From: Kuenenia sp039794105
GTDB taxonomy: Bacteria; Planctomycetota; Brocadiia; Brocadiales; Brocadiaceae
Direction of reading: 5' to 3'
Length of the DNA: 64,000 bases
Assembly: GCF_039794105.1 (NCBI RefSeq)
Contig: NZ_JBDIWA010000005.1
Coordinates: 62,001 to 126,000 of the forward strand
In this document: positions 25,530-34,481 of the stretch, in pieces
Layout of the letters: every line of letters begins with the position of its first letter
How positions within the stretch are numbered: position 1 is the first letter of the stretch
The notes under the pieces: generated by a model
Database searches by the model: none
Seen by the model: only the letters and a program-made list of their open reading frames with translations
Told to the model about the DNA's origin: nothing
Made by a program: the position numbers and the translations under genes

Positions 25530-26021
25530 CATTGCCTGGCAACTCAGGCAAGGGATACAGCCCCCCATTATCAGCAGTCCCATATTGGTTATAATTACCG
25601 GCTGAGCAATGTGCTTGCATGTATTGGTAGAGGACAACTATGCGTTTTGGAAGACAGGGTGAATGCACGCAGAACCAATTTTGATTTTTATAAAAAAGCA
25701 TTGGACGGGCTTCCGGGTATTCAGTTCATGCCTGAGGTTGAATTTGGCAGAAGTAACCGGTGGTTAACGTACCTGACCATTGAGCCGTCGAAAAGTGGTT
25801 TCTCAAGGGAAGTCGTTAGATTAGCATTAGAAGCAGAAAATATTGAATCCCGGCCGGTTTGGAAGCCGCTCCGTCTTCAACCGGTTTTTCAAGACTGTCC
25901 TTATTACGGTTCCGGTGTAGCAGAAGAATTATTTGATAAAGGAATTTGCTTGCCATCCGGTTCGAGTTTAACCAGAGAAGATATGCAACGGGTAGTTAAC
26001 GTGTTTTCGGCGGGAATATGA
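25530..26021 (+). pseudogene. C-terminal fragment of a DegT/DnrJ/EryC1 sugar aminotransferase
   Basis: The frame is open from 25530 and reads LATQARDTAPHYQQ, SHIGYNYRLSNVLACIGRGQ, then the rest of a DegT-family C-terminus to a stop at 26021. This is about 160 residues of a roughly 370-residue PLP enzyme. The N-terminal half with the PLP lysine is missing, so it cannot be active. The family aminates keto-sugars for surface glycans. The upstream junction abuts repeat DNA at 25227-25449. Confidence 0.85.
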
Positions 26022-26450
26022 GAAGAAAAAGGGGGGATAGTATTTAGTTGTCAGTACATAAAAGGCATACACATACAATATTTAATACTTGCAAATATTT
26101 TCCGACTTAATTATTATCCGTGTTATTTGACATTCCTTTAAAAGACCTGTTTCGTTAAATCAGCTATAAATTAGGTTAGGTTTTAAAAGATATAAAGACC
26201 CAACGTCATTCATTTTTACCCACCCCTTAATCCCCTCCCAAGAGGGGAATTAGACAATTCCCCTCTTGGGAGGGGATTAAGGGGTGGGATTGTTTGTTAA
26301 CTAAAAAATATTGAAATTCCTATACTTGTACATAGCGCTGCAAAGCTGTGACCAAAATGTAGAGGCTTTAACCACGAAGAACCTAGCGCGGCACTAAGAA
26401 AAACTTACAAAAAAAAGAAGTTTTTACAGGGTAATCTATAAGGAGATATT
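26022..26450. other. Spacer with a long perfect hairpin
   Basis: It holds the 33-base-stem inverted repeat at 26219-26288. No gene seen. Confidence 0.6.
26219..26288. repeat. Perfect 33-base-stem inverted repeat
   Basis: Left arm 26219-26251 starts CCCACCCCTTAATCCCC; right arm 26256-26288 ends GGGGATTAAGGGGTGGG; the loop is AGAC. A decayed relative (CCCACTCTTAAATCCCCTCC) lies at 39278-39330. It is a dispersed palindrome, not a simple terminator. Confidence 0.85.
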
Positions 26451-27785
26451 TTGGGCGTAAAATATTTGAGATTTATACTATTATTGGTCTTTTTTTCTGT
26501 TGCATATCGATATCCTTGTGGGATGTCTGAGGAAATAGATGTTAATAATTATGAAATGAAGGGGCTTTCTGCCGCATCAAAATTTAATATTATGGAAGAG
26601 CTTTCGTTGTTATATAACGATATTCATATTGGGCCTGTCGGTATAAAGCCCTCGTATCAAGTAAATGAAATATATGATGACAATGTATATGATGCGGCAG
26701 AGGAAGAGGTTTCTGATCTTTACACTTTACATCGGTCATCATTATTGATTGCAGCTCCTTTTTCAGACCACTTGCTTTCGCACTTCAAATATGATGCAGA
26801 GATTTATGATTACGAGGATGAGCAGGAAAGGGACCGCGTGAATCAATCGTGGGAAGGCTCGCTTGGATTTTATTTCGCAAATGATTTTGCGTTTATTTTC
26901 AGTGACCGGTTTAGAAAACATGTGATTCCTCCCGGTGTTCAAAGAAGGTACTTCGGTGATATTGCTGAACTGGACATCCCCTTTGAAGATCAGGGGCCTA
27001 ATGTTTTCGTTGATAGAAGAAACGTTAATATGAATGTTGCTTCATTTGAATTGGATTTCCCTGATTTCTTTCCTAACGTTGATTTTCTGATGCGTTATGA
27101 TAACCAGGATGTGAGTTATCAAAGAGACGAATTTAAGAGTGACGACTTTAATCTTGATACTATAGGCGCAATCATAGAATATAATTATCCTTTCTTGCCT
27201 GTTAAGGTGTCCTCAGGGTTTGTTTACTCCATTCAACGATATGATGCCTCTCAGACCTCTAAGCACAACGATAATTATACAAACGATATACCCTTAAACA
27301 TCTCGTGGACTATTAATCAGAAAAATGAAATATATTTAAATACAAACTATAGAACTTCAAAATATAAAAAGCAGAGTAACATTGAAAATTTTGAAGGATG
27401 GGAAATTGTGCTGGGAGACCGCTATCTCATTAATCCTGTTTCATCAATCGAAATTTATGGAGAGAGGAGTTTGAAAGAACAACGGCAATCAAATAATAAT
27501 TCTTACTTTTATACAAAAGTCGGTATAAAATATATTAACCAACATGACCGTATTGATGGATACCTTGATGTGTACTATTCAAACATGAGATTTGCAGAAT
27601 CGATTGGTGCGTCGGGTGAGATTGAAGATGTTGACAGTTTTCATGTGCAATTAAATATCAAGTATCGCCCTCAAAAATGGTGGTTTGCAGAGTTTGATTA
27701 TTCATATGCGAACAGAGAGAATACTTTTAGTTCCGGAGTTTTATTGAAAAATGCGGTATCTCTTGGGTTAGGATTGACCTTTTAG
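26451..27785 (+). CDS. Outer-membrane beta-barrel protein (BBP2-like)
   Basis: A 444-residue protein with a TTG start, supported by AAGGAG six bases upstream. An N-terminal hydrophobic segment (about 5-20) is the export signal. The rest is rich in alternating aromatic beta strands (SSLLIAAPFSDHLLSHFKYDAEIYDYE, shown here only as a region at about 90-120) and ends in GLGLTF, the C-terminal aromatic signature of outer-membrane barrels. The start of the mature part (GIKPSYQVNEIYDDNVY) resembles BBP2-type barrels linked to exopolysaccharide export. It leads the secretion-related block that follows. Function is unproven. Confidence 0.78.
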   Translation: MGVKYLRFILLLVFFSVAYRYPCGMSEEIDVNNYEMKGLSAASKFNIMEELSLLYNDIHIGPVGIKPSYQVNEIYDDNVYDAAEEEVSDLYTLHRSSLLIAAPFSDHLLSHFKYDAEIYDYEDEQERDRVNQSWEGSLGFYFANDFAFIFSDRFRKHVIPPGVQRRYFGDIAELDIPFEDQGPNVFVDRRNVNMNVASFELDFPDFFPNVDFLMRYDNQDVSYQRDEFKSDDFNLDTIGAIIEYNYPFLPVKVSSGFVYSIQRYDASQTSKHNDNYTNDIPLNISWTINQKNEIYLNTNYRTSKYKKQSNIENFEGWEIVLGDRYLINPVSSIEIYGERSLKEQRQSNNNSYFYTKVGIKYINQHDRIDGYLDVYYSNMRFAESIGASGEIEDVDSFHVQLNIKYRPQKWWFAEFDYSYANRENTFSSGVLLKNAVSLGLGLTF

Positions 27786-28469
27786 TTTTTCTGAAGTGAG
27801 ATTTTGTAAAAATACATCCAACAGTATCATCTATCATCCCCGATGCTTAATTGAGACATCTAACATACATACCTTTTATCCATTCCACAAAAGTAGCGGT
27901 CACAGAAAACAGCCGCCTCTGCCACCAAAACCCTTTTCACCAAGAATCTCCCTATTTATGCGCAAATATTGCGCCCTAATACAATATAAAAAAAGAGTAT
28001 TCGCCTATCATGTTTCTCCTCTCCTTGCTAATAGAATCCCTCAAATCATAATGCTTTCAAGCTGTGTTTGATTTTCTGCAAATTTTGCAAAGAAAAACAA
28101 ATATACAATGGTTTATCATTTCGTTGTTTGCCAGGTTTACCATAATCTGAAAAGAATATTATTCCTAACGTATTTTTAGGTAATTAATTACAATAAATCT
28201 GAAATTATTGCACCATATTGGTATATCAATTGATCATTCATAAGGTGTTTTTCCGGGAGCCTATGCTATTCCTTTATTTGTCTGTGTCCGCAAGGCCTGG
28301 GGAGGCCGGTTTTAATCGTGGGCGATTGAACAGAAACGTTTTGCATACTTCTTGTACCTGACCTGTTACCCGTCAACAATGTGCAGGTCCTTGCTAAAAA
28401 CACATGGAGGTTAATAAACAGCTTTTTTGTGAGCTAATCCTAATAACATTATTTGTAAGGAAACAATAC
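27786..28469. other. Spacer without a recognised gene
   Basis: A 91-codon frame at 27796-28071 has no family resemblance. Near 28291-28315 a GCAAGGCCTGGGGAGGCCGG hairpin precedes TTTTAAT; a similar GGAGAGGCCGGTTTTTT lies 100 bases upstream of the surface gene at 36562. Both may be leader or terminator structures. Confidence 0.45.
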
Positions 28470-29351
28470 ATGTTTAAAACCGCCGTAGCATTATTTTCAT
28501 TAATAGTGTGCATAATAATGAATAATAGTTTTATTTCATCTTCCTTTGCCGCGAGTCCTCCGGCGCCAGCTTTTGGCACAGCAACGGTCGATGGCGATGC
28601 AAGCGAATGGAACCTGGCAGAAGATGGAACCGGCGATTTTTTTGCCAATATGTGTGTGGGGGGGGGCAACCCTGAGAAGAAAAATCCTTCTATAGATGCG
28701 AAGCTTTATCTTCGTTACGATTGTGAAAATGAGATACTTTATGCATTGGTATTAGGGGAAACCGGACCCGTTTTAGCGTTGCCGGAAGACAATTTTATAA
28801 AGTTGGGGAATTCTACCAAACTCGTTGACAGTAACGATAACAACGACGGCACACTGCCGGATTTTGCATGGATAGGGCTAAGTAATGGGGAGGCCGATGG
28901 ATGGGAAGCCGCTGTATCTCTTTCAGAAGGTGCATATAACAATTTAAATGTACATGTGCAGGTTTTTGCCGACGGCGAAGCCCAAACTGCTGCTGTGGAT
29001 GGACGCGCCATAGAGCTGGTGATTGATTGCGGAGGTACCACTGCGGTAGAACTCATTTACTTCACTGCTAATGCATTTAACGGAGAAGTTTTGTTGGAGT
29101 GGAAAACTGCTACTGAAATAGACAACGCAGGATTCAACATTTACCGCAAAAAACGAATAGGAGACCCGTATACCATGATTAATGAGGAATTAATCGATAC
29201 AGGTGGCGACGCTGTTTCCGGCGCAACCTACAGCTTTTTGGACTTTCCTGACCGCAGTGGCAGATACTTTTACACATTGGAAGATATTGATACAAATGGC
29301 AAGAGCACTATGCATGGTACAATTAAGGTGTGGGTAAAGGTATCGGAATAA
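28470..29351 (+). CDS. Secreted protein with C-terminal FnIII-like segment
   Basis: About 293 residues. I chose the ATG at 28470 because AAGGAAA precedes it and the product then starts with a clean signal peptide (MFKTAVALFSLIVCIIMNN, cleavage near SFAA). The middle resembles a carbohydrate-binding/DOMON-like beta domain beginning VDGDASEWNL. The end, starting ELIYFTANAFNGEVLLEW and continuing with KTATEIDNAGFNIYR, is a segment common near the C-terminus of secreted multi-domain proteins. There is no TM anchor or PEP-CTERM tail. It sits just upstream of the small peptide gene at 29479. Confidence 0.78.
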   Translation: MFKTAVALFSLIVCIIMNNSFISSSFAASPPAPAFGTATVDGDASEWNLAEDGTGDFFANMCVGGGNPEKKNPSIDAKLYLRYDCENEILYALVLGETGPVLALPEDNFIKLGNSTKLVDSNDNNDGTLPDFAWIGLSNGEADGWEAAVSLSEGAYNNLNVHVQVFADGEAQTAAVDGRAIELVIDCGGTTAVELIYFTANAFNGEVLLEWKTATEIDNAGFNIYRKKRIGDPYTMINEELIDTGGDAVSGATYSFLDFPDRSGRYFYTLEDIDTNGKSTMHGTIKVWVKVSE

Positions 29352-29478
29352 AACGCAGAAAATATAGTATGAGAAGTAGTATTTTTTTCTCTGAGCCGGG
29401 GTATCCATCTGAGAAATACAGAAGTTTAGATACCATTAGATACCGAACATCAGACATATTTTTGAAAGGAGACTGCAA

Positions 29479-29610
29479 ATGAATGTACAAAATGTACCCG
29501 TGTTGGTGTATGAGCCGCCAAAGATTGAAACTTATACAGATGAAGAACTGCTTGAGAAATTAGGCGCCGCCCATACTGGTTATGTAAATGGTGGCAATAT
29601 TCTTGGCTAG
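29479..29610 (+). CDS. Putative RiPP-like precursor peptide (43 aa)
   Basis: A 43-codon frame preceded by a strong GAAAGGAGA. It starts MNVQNVPVLVYEPPKIETY and continues TDEELLEKLG (20-29), then AAHTGYVNGGN (30-40) and ILG. Y11-E-P-P14 fits the YxxP element that PqqD-like (RRE) domains bind in some leader peptides, and the acidic EELLEKLG helix followed by a small G/T/Y/N-rich tail looks like leader plus core. A HPr-kinase-like gene lies 129 bases downstream and a PqqD-like gene 5.7 kb away. A second AHTGYVNG motif occurs downstream in another frame (29588-29680). It has no signal peptide and no Cys. RiPP identity is inference from architecture, not homology to a named family. Confidence 0.6.
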   Translation: MNVQNVPVLVYEPPKIETYTDEELLEKLGAAHTGYVNGGNILG

Positions 29611-29680
29611 CACAGTAGGTGGATATGGTATCCTGGCAACCGCCCATACCGGTTACGTAAATGGTTACAATGTTTTTTGA
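29588..29680 (+). other. Overlapping frame carrying a second copy of the peptide core motif
   Basis: In the +1 frame relative to the 43-aa gene, an open frame from ATG 29588 to TGA 29678 ends ATAHTGYVNGYNVF. The DNA at 29639-29671 repeats 29566-29598 with mostly third-position changes (GCC CAT ACT GGT TAT against GCC CAT ACC GGT TAC). Silent differences mean the second copy was under selection as protein. It may be a broken longer precursor with two cores, or a frameshifted extension of the first gene. Confidence 0.55.
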
Positions 29681-29693
29681 AAAGTACTTTTTT

Positions 29694-29729
29694 GTAACAC
29701 TTTGCTTTTTCAAAACTCTAAAGTGTTAC
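29694..29729. mobile_element. Minimal GTAACACTTT palindrome
   Basis: A 36-base near-palindrome starting GTAACACTTTGCTTTTTC and ending CTCTAAAGTGTTAC, with CTTTTTT on both flanks. It consists almost only of the two terminal repeats of the MITE-like family. It lies 10 bases before the kinase ATG and could also act as a terminator for the peptide transcript. Confidence 0.6.
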
Positions 29730-29738
29730 CTTTTTTTA

Positions 29739-30896
29739 ATGTACAAATACCCCATGGAATTATTGCAAAAACCGTATCTTCTTAACAAAGTAACGCTCTA
29801 TTTCTTTGATTTGGCGGTAACAATCAAATCTGATTCCATTGAATTTATTGACCTTTTTACAAAGATGTATAACCGGTTTCAGAAGAATGAATTTCCCTCT
29901 CTTTCTGCATCACATATAGAATTTTCTTTAATTACCCATCCTGACAACATTTTTGGCAAGCCGGTATTGATGTGCAATGATGAAATCTGGCCGCTCAATG
30001 ACCCTAAATTATTAGACGGATTTGCTTATGAATGCATACTCATGTCCATTATTACAAGAATAAAAAGCCATTTTTTAATCCATGCCGGCGTAGTTTCCTT
30101 CAATAACCACGGCGTGCTTATCGTGGCAGATGGTGGGTATGGCAAGACTACCTTAGTACTAACACTTCTGAAGAGAGGGTTTAAGTTTCTTTCTGATGAA
30201 ATGGCTGCCCTGGGAAGACACGACCATTTGGTGTACCCCTTTCCCCGAAGTCTGAGGGTTCGAAAGGATACGTTATCATTGGTTGGCTTTCAAGATGATA
30301 CTACCGGCGGAGAGGAATGGCTGGATAAACTGCTTTTGGATATCGATCAAATATCGCCTGGTAGTTCAGGCACGAAAGTGCCCATTGAGTATATTATTTT
30401 TTTACAGAATGAGAAGGGGTTAACGAAAAACAACGAACAGGACTTAACCATTCTCGTTGATCAAATGAATGATGAAGTGTTGCGCATCATAGAAAACATT
30501 GCCGGGGTACGGAATATGTACGTTGATATCAATGGTAGTTTTCCCGTACTCAGACTGTATGCGGACAAGGCAAATAAAATTCTTTCTAAAATAGAGACAA
30601 TATGCGCCATGCATAAAATACTTGTGCTAGACGTCCTCAAGGGCACAGAAGGACTTGCTTCGTTCAACGGTAATGCGAGACTTATTCCCATACCCGTTAG
30701 CCAGGCCGTTCTTGCACTTCTGGGGAATTACCAGGGTAGTTATAAATCAAAAATATTGCAGGACGAATTTAAAGGCAGTTCGGTTAGATTATTCATGGAA
30801 TTATCAAACATTATAGCACAAGCGCGGTGCTACTGCTTAACTGCCGGTCCCTTGCAAGAGATGGCAGATAGAGTATGCGCCGAAGTGTGCGCATAG
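29739..30896 (+). CDS. HPr-kinase-like protein (RiPP-associated type)
   Basis: About 385 residues from ATG 29739; the frame extends upstream into the palindrome, and no ribosome binding site is visible at any start, so the N-terminus is uncertain. A FLIHAGVVSFNNHG strand (about 112-125) leads into the Walker A motif VADGGYGKTTLV (129-140), then FKFLSDEMAAL, the acidic metal-binding motif of the HPrK/PEPCK fold. Stand-alone members of this group accompany PqqD-like proteins and short precursor peptides, and in some lasso-type clusters phosphorylate the peptide. No HPr or PTS gene is nearby, so a catabolite-control role is unlikely. The C-terminal 120 residues are helical and unassigned. Confidence 0.78.
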   Translation: MYKYPMELLQKPYLLNKVTLYFFDLAVTIKSDSIEFIDLFTKMYNRFQKNEFPSLSASHIEFSLITHPDNIFGKPVLMCNDEIWPLNDPKLLDGFAYECILMSIITRIKSHFLIHAGVVSFNNHGVLIVADGGYGKTTLVLTLLKRGFKFLSDEMAALGRHDHLVYPFPRSLRVRKDTLSLVGFQDDTTGGEEWLDKLLLDIDQISPGSSGTKVPIEYIIFLQNEKGLTKNNEQDLTILVDQMNDEVLRIIENIAGVRNMYVDINGSFPVLRLYADKANKILSKIETICAMHKILVLDVLKGTEGLASFNGNARLIPIPVSQAVLALLGNYQGSYKSKILQDEFKGSSVRLFMELSNIIAQARCYCLTAGPLQEMADRVCAEVCA

Positions 30897-30912
30897 GTCG
30901 CGGAGGGGGAAG

Positions 30913-33900
30913 ATGATAAAAAGAGAGATTGCAAAGATATTTTTCGTACGCCACTACCTCGCTCATTCTTTACGGTGTGTGCTCATTGTGCCTATCGTCG
31001 CCATGCTCTCCTTCCTGATGCTGTGGCATACAGGATTGTGCAACGCTGCCGTTAGATTATTGACGTCAGACAGCCGGTCAATTGAACTGGAATTTACGAT
31101 AGGCGGCTTTCATACCGAAACATTACAACATGAGGGTAAAACATATCAGCGGATTTATATACAAAACACCATACAAAGCGCCAGGCCTGGAGAACCCCAA
31201 TTGCCCCAGTGCGGAACAATGGTCGGTTTGCCTGCTATTCATGGCGTCTCTCTTGATATTTTAGAGGCACAATATGAAACCTTGCAGGGATACAATATAT
31301 ATCCTGCCCCTAAATCCGGGATAGAAGGGGGAAACCCGGATACATTCCCCTCCGGCAGGATAATGCAGACGTTCTTTGAAAACCAGCATATATATACCAC
31401 TAACGCCTTCTTTCCGGACACACCGGTAAAAATGGGCAATACAGGATATCTGCGTGATCAACCGGTTGCACAAGTACATTTCACGCCTGTTCAGTTCAAT
31501 CCCGTGACTGGCGAGGTGCGCATTTACCGAAAGATTGTCGCCCGTGTTTCATGGAAAGAGGTTTCCCTTTCTCCTGAAAAAAAACCTTCAATGGCAAGTC
31601 CTTTTTTTGAAAATCTTCTAAAAAAGAAAATCATAAACTACCACAATATAAAACGCCCTGTGATTGCGGAGAATTCATACCGTCCCCCCGTTCAAAGAAA
31701 AAGGGACAGCTCCGGCGTTGAGGCTTCTCCCATGCTTAAAATAACCGTGAAAGAAGAAGGCATGTATACGTTGAGTTACAACGATCTTATCGACGCCGGA
31801 TTTGATGTGGATGCGATAGATCCCCGCACTTTGACTATGACAAATAAGGGAGAGGAAATTGCCATATTTATTGAAGGCGAAGAGGATGGTGTATTTAATA
31901 ATTCGGATGCTATCGTTTTTTATGGCGAAGAATATACCGATATTTATACGGATAAAAATGTTTACTGGCTAACCACCGGCTCTGCCAATGGCATCCGTAT
32001 GAATACCCACGACGGCGCCCCTTCGGGCAACGCCGCTGTTCCTGATTACTTTCCTGCAACGGTCCATGTTGAAGAAAATACATATTACTGGCAAACAATG
32101 CCGGACGGAGAAGGGCAGGATCATTATTTCTGGGGCGGCAAACTGACCGCGCCGCAAACAAAAGAGCTTACCCTGAATATAAAGAATATCCTTTTGGTTC
32201 CAGAGACCGCTGCTATACGGGTGCAATTAAAGGGATATACGGACGTCAGCAAGAATGACCCGGACCACCATACAAAGATATATATAAATGATAAAGAGAT
32301 AGACGATCAATACTGGGATGGGCGAATAGTCTTCAATCATGAAGCAACCGTATCCCATGAGTATTTAAACAATGGGAAAAATACCATTACGGTAGAAACA
32401 GTGGGTGATACAGGGGCTTCGGTTGATCAATTGCTGGTCAACTGGGCAGAGATAGACTACCTTGATACGTATGTTGCAGAAAATGATGAGCTATTTTTTA
32501 GTGCGCCTTCTGAAGGCGTCTATCAATTTGAAGTATCCTCCTTCACTGGCAGTGATATGGAGGTATTTGACATTACAGACCACAACGCAGTTGTGCGCAT
32601 AATTAACACAAATATTGTAAGCGACAACAAAAGATACACATTACAATTTGAAGATGTTGCCCAATCTGATACAAGATTTCTGGCATTGACTTTAGCGCAA
32701 TATAAAACTCCCTATGCAATTGAAAAGGATGAAACATCATCATGGAAATCCGCCGGTAACGGAGCAGACTATATTATTATTACGCATGAAGATTTTTATG
32801 ATAATGCACTTGCATTGGCCGGCCATCGCATCGATGATGGTTTAAGAGTGGTTACGGTGAAGGTGGGCGATATTTATGACGAATTTAACGACGGTATTTT
32901 TTCCCCGCAGGCAATACGGGATTTCCTGTCTTACACGTATAACAATTGGCAGGAACCCGCCCCTGCATACGTTGTATTAATAGGAGACGCGTATCAGGAT
33001 TACAACGATAATTTGGCATCGGGCACGATAAATTATGTCCCTTCCCAGATTATAGAAACTGACGAATTGGGAGAGACGCCTTCGGATAACTGGTTTGTAC
33101 TTGTAAGTGGCGATGATATCCTCCCTGACATGCATATCGGACGGCTCTGTGCGCAAACAATCGAACAGGCGGAAGACATTATTAATAAGGTAATATTCTA
33201 TGATCAGCATCCGTCCGAGGAAGATTGGGCAAAAAACGTCTTACTCGTAGCGGATGACGATCAATCTTCTTTTGAAAGTCTTTCGGAAGAAATCATTGAA
33301 CTATTACCTGGTAACTATACCGCAAAAAGGGTTTATGTAGGCGATTATACTGCAAACGATGATGTGGCATTTAATATAACCCAGAATATAAATAACGGTT
33401 GTTTTATGGTGAATTACACTGGACACGGGGCTGTAAATATGTGGGGACTGAATGCAAGCACGTCTATTTATACTACAGATGACATTGCGTTGCTGGATAA
33501 TTGGTATAAACTGCCGGTTGTCACAGTTGCAAACTGCCTTAACGGATTTTTTACGGGGAAAAGCACACAGGTTTCAGTTGCTGAAGAATTTCAGAGATTA
33601 CAGGATAAAGGGGCAATTGCCGTATGGGCGGCAACCGCCCTGAGCTATACATCGGGACACAGATTACTCATGCTTTCTTTTTATGAAACGGTCTTTACCG
33701 GTTCTTCATTTGGTTTAGGCGAGATCAGCACAGAAGCAAAACTGGATGCTTACTCCCAGAGTAGTTATTGGAGTGAATTGGTGGAGACTTTTGTGTTGTT
33801 TGGGGATCCAGCAACAGGGTTGCATGTTGTTGCTAACGACGGAATACCAACAGCCAGTCCAACGGTTACCCCACAGCCGGCGTCATCACCGACTCCTGTA

Positions 33901-34230
33901 TTAACCCCCCGCGTGACGCCTACTCCTTTTCCACAGGAATGTACAATAAGCGCTATGGAAGTAGAACCGAAAAAATTAGTGCTCAAGAAAGGAGAAGAAG
34001 GGGAAGTACTCATAACAATAAGGTGCGAAACCAATGGCAATACGGAGGGTTTTGAGATAACGGCAAACATAAAAAAGGGAAAGAAAACGGCAAAAATTGC
34101 AAACAAAACTGCTGTAACTGATGTAAATGGACAAGCATCTTTTGTCATTACAGCAAAGAAAAAGGGAAAGGCGGTTGTGGCATTCAGTGTGAATAATATT
34201 GCCGAAAAAATAAGGGTAAAAATAAAGTAA
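30913..34230 (+). CDS. Secreted peptidase C25 (gingipain-type) with Thr/Pro linker and Lys-rich Ig-like tail
   Basis: A 1105-residue exported cysteine protease. GGAGGGGGAAG precedes the ATG, 16 bases after the kinase stop, so the two are likely co-transcribed. A signal anchor lies at about 22-42. Residues 60-600 are a long propeptide/beta region. The C25 catalytic domain follows (about 610-970): it has YVVLIGDAYQDY, the catalytic His838 in VNYTGHGAVNMWG and Cys875 in VTVANCLNGFF. Then comes a linker of repeated TP/SP units (about 978-1008) and a final domain (about 1010-1105) with VEPKKLVLKKGEEGEV and many Lys, shared with the protein at 36562. It should act outside the cell or in the outer compartment, perhaps processing exported proteins or the peptide. 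Confidence 0.9.
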   Translation: MIKREIAKIFFVRHYLAHSLRCVLIVPIVAMLSFLMLWHTGLCNAAVRLLTSDSRSIELEFTIGGFHTETLQHEGKTYQRIYIQNTIQSARPGEPQLPQCGTMVGLPAIHGVSLDILEAQYETLQGYNIYPAPKSGIEGGNPDTFPSGRIMQTFFENQHIYTTNAFFPDTPVKMGNTGYLRDQPVAQVHFTPVQFNPVTGEVRIYRKIVARVSWKEVSLSPEKKPSMASPFFENLLKKKIINYHNIKRPVIAENSYRPPVQRKRDSSGVEASPMLKITVKEEGMYTLSYNDLIDAGFDVDAIDPRTLTMTNKGEEIAIFIEGEEDGVFNNSDAIVFYGEEYTDIYTDKNVYWLTTGSANGIRMNTHDGAPSGNAAVPDYFPATVHVEENTYYWQTMPDGEGQDHYFWGGKLTAPQTKELTLNIKNILLVPETAAIRVQLKGYTDVSKNDPDHHTKIYINDKEIDDQYWDGRIVFNHEATVSHEYLNNGKNTITVETVGDTGASVDQLLVNWAEIDYLDTYVAENDELFFSAPSEGVYQFEVSSFTGSDMEVFDITDHNAVVRIINTNIVSDNKRYTLQFEDVAQSDTRFLALTLAQYKTPYAIEKDETSSWKSAGNGADYIIITHEDFYDNALALAGHRIDDGLRVVTVKVGDIYDEFNDGIFSPQAIRDFLSYTYNNWQEPAPAYVVLIGDAYQDYNDNLASGTINYVPSQIIETDELGETPSDNWFVLVSGDDILPDMHIGRLCAQTIEQAEDIINKVIFYDQHPSEEDWAKNVLLVADDDQSSFESLSEEIIELLPGNYTAKRVYVGDYTANDDVAFNITQNINNGCFMVNYTGHGAVNMWGLNASTSIYTTDDIALLDNWYKLPVVTVANCLNGFFTGKSTQVSVAEEFQRLQDKGAIAVWAATALSYTSGHRLLMLSFYETVFTGSSFGLGEISTEAKLDAYSQSSYWSELVETFVLFGDPATGLHVVANDGIPTASPTVTPQPASSPTPVLTPRVTPTPFPQECTISAMEVEPKKLVLKKGEEGEVLITIRCETNGNTEGFEITANIKKGKKTAKIANKTAVTDVNGQASFVITAKKKGKAVVAFSVNNIAEKIRVKIK

Positions 34231-34234
34231 TAAA

Positions 34235-34322
34235 TGTAGAGACGCATTGCATGCGTCCGGAAACTGCTGCGCGTAAAGAAAATGTTGACACAACAGGGAG
34301 ACGCATGCAATGCGTCTCTACA
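34235..34322. repeat. TGTAGAGACGC long palindrome
   Basis: Perfect 23-base arms: left 34235-34257 starts TGTAGAGACGCATTGC; right 34300-34322 ends GCAATGCGTCTCTACA; the loop is 42 bases. A half copy lies at 2311-2333. It starts five bases after the protease stop and may end its transcript. Confidence 0.85.
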
Positions 34323-34440
34323 AAAATCAGGAACAATATAAAACGTGAGGTTCAGGTTGCAAACCCGCTAGAGGAGGTCATTAGTCAACAGCCAACTGCC
34401 GACTGTAGATTGCCTACTGCATAAGGGATCATTAAATATG

Positions 34441-34479
34441 TTGCCAAAAAAATGCAAAGAAATTACTGATAAGGTTCCA
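34441..34479 (+). repeat. Dispersed ~35-base repeat, copy 2
   Basis: TTGCCAAAAAAATGCAAAGA then AATTACTGATAAGGT. It ends three bases before the signal peptidase ATG; copy 1 is at 2171-2206 in the opposite orientation. Confidence 0.5.
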
Positions 34480-34481
34480 AT

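Noticed and set aside
27796..28071. 91-codon frame after the barrel gene
   Set aside because: Composition unlike neighbours and no start signal or known motif.
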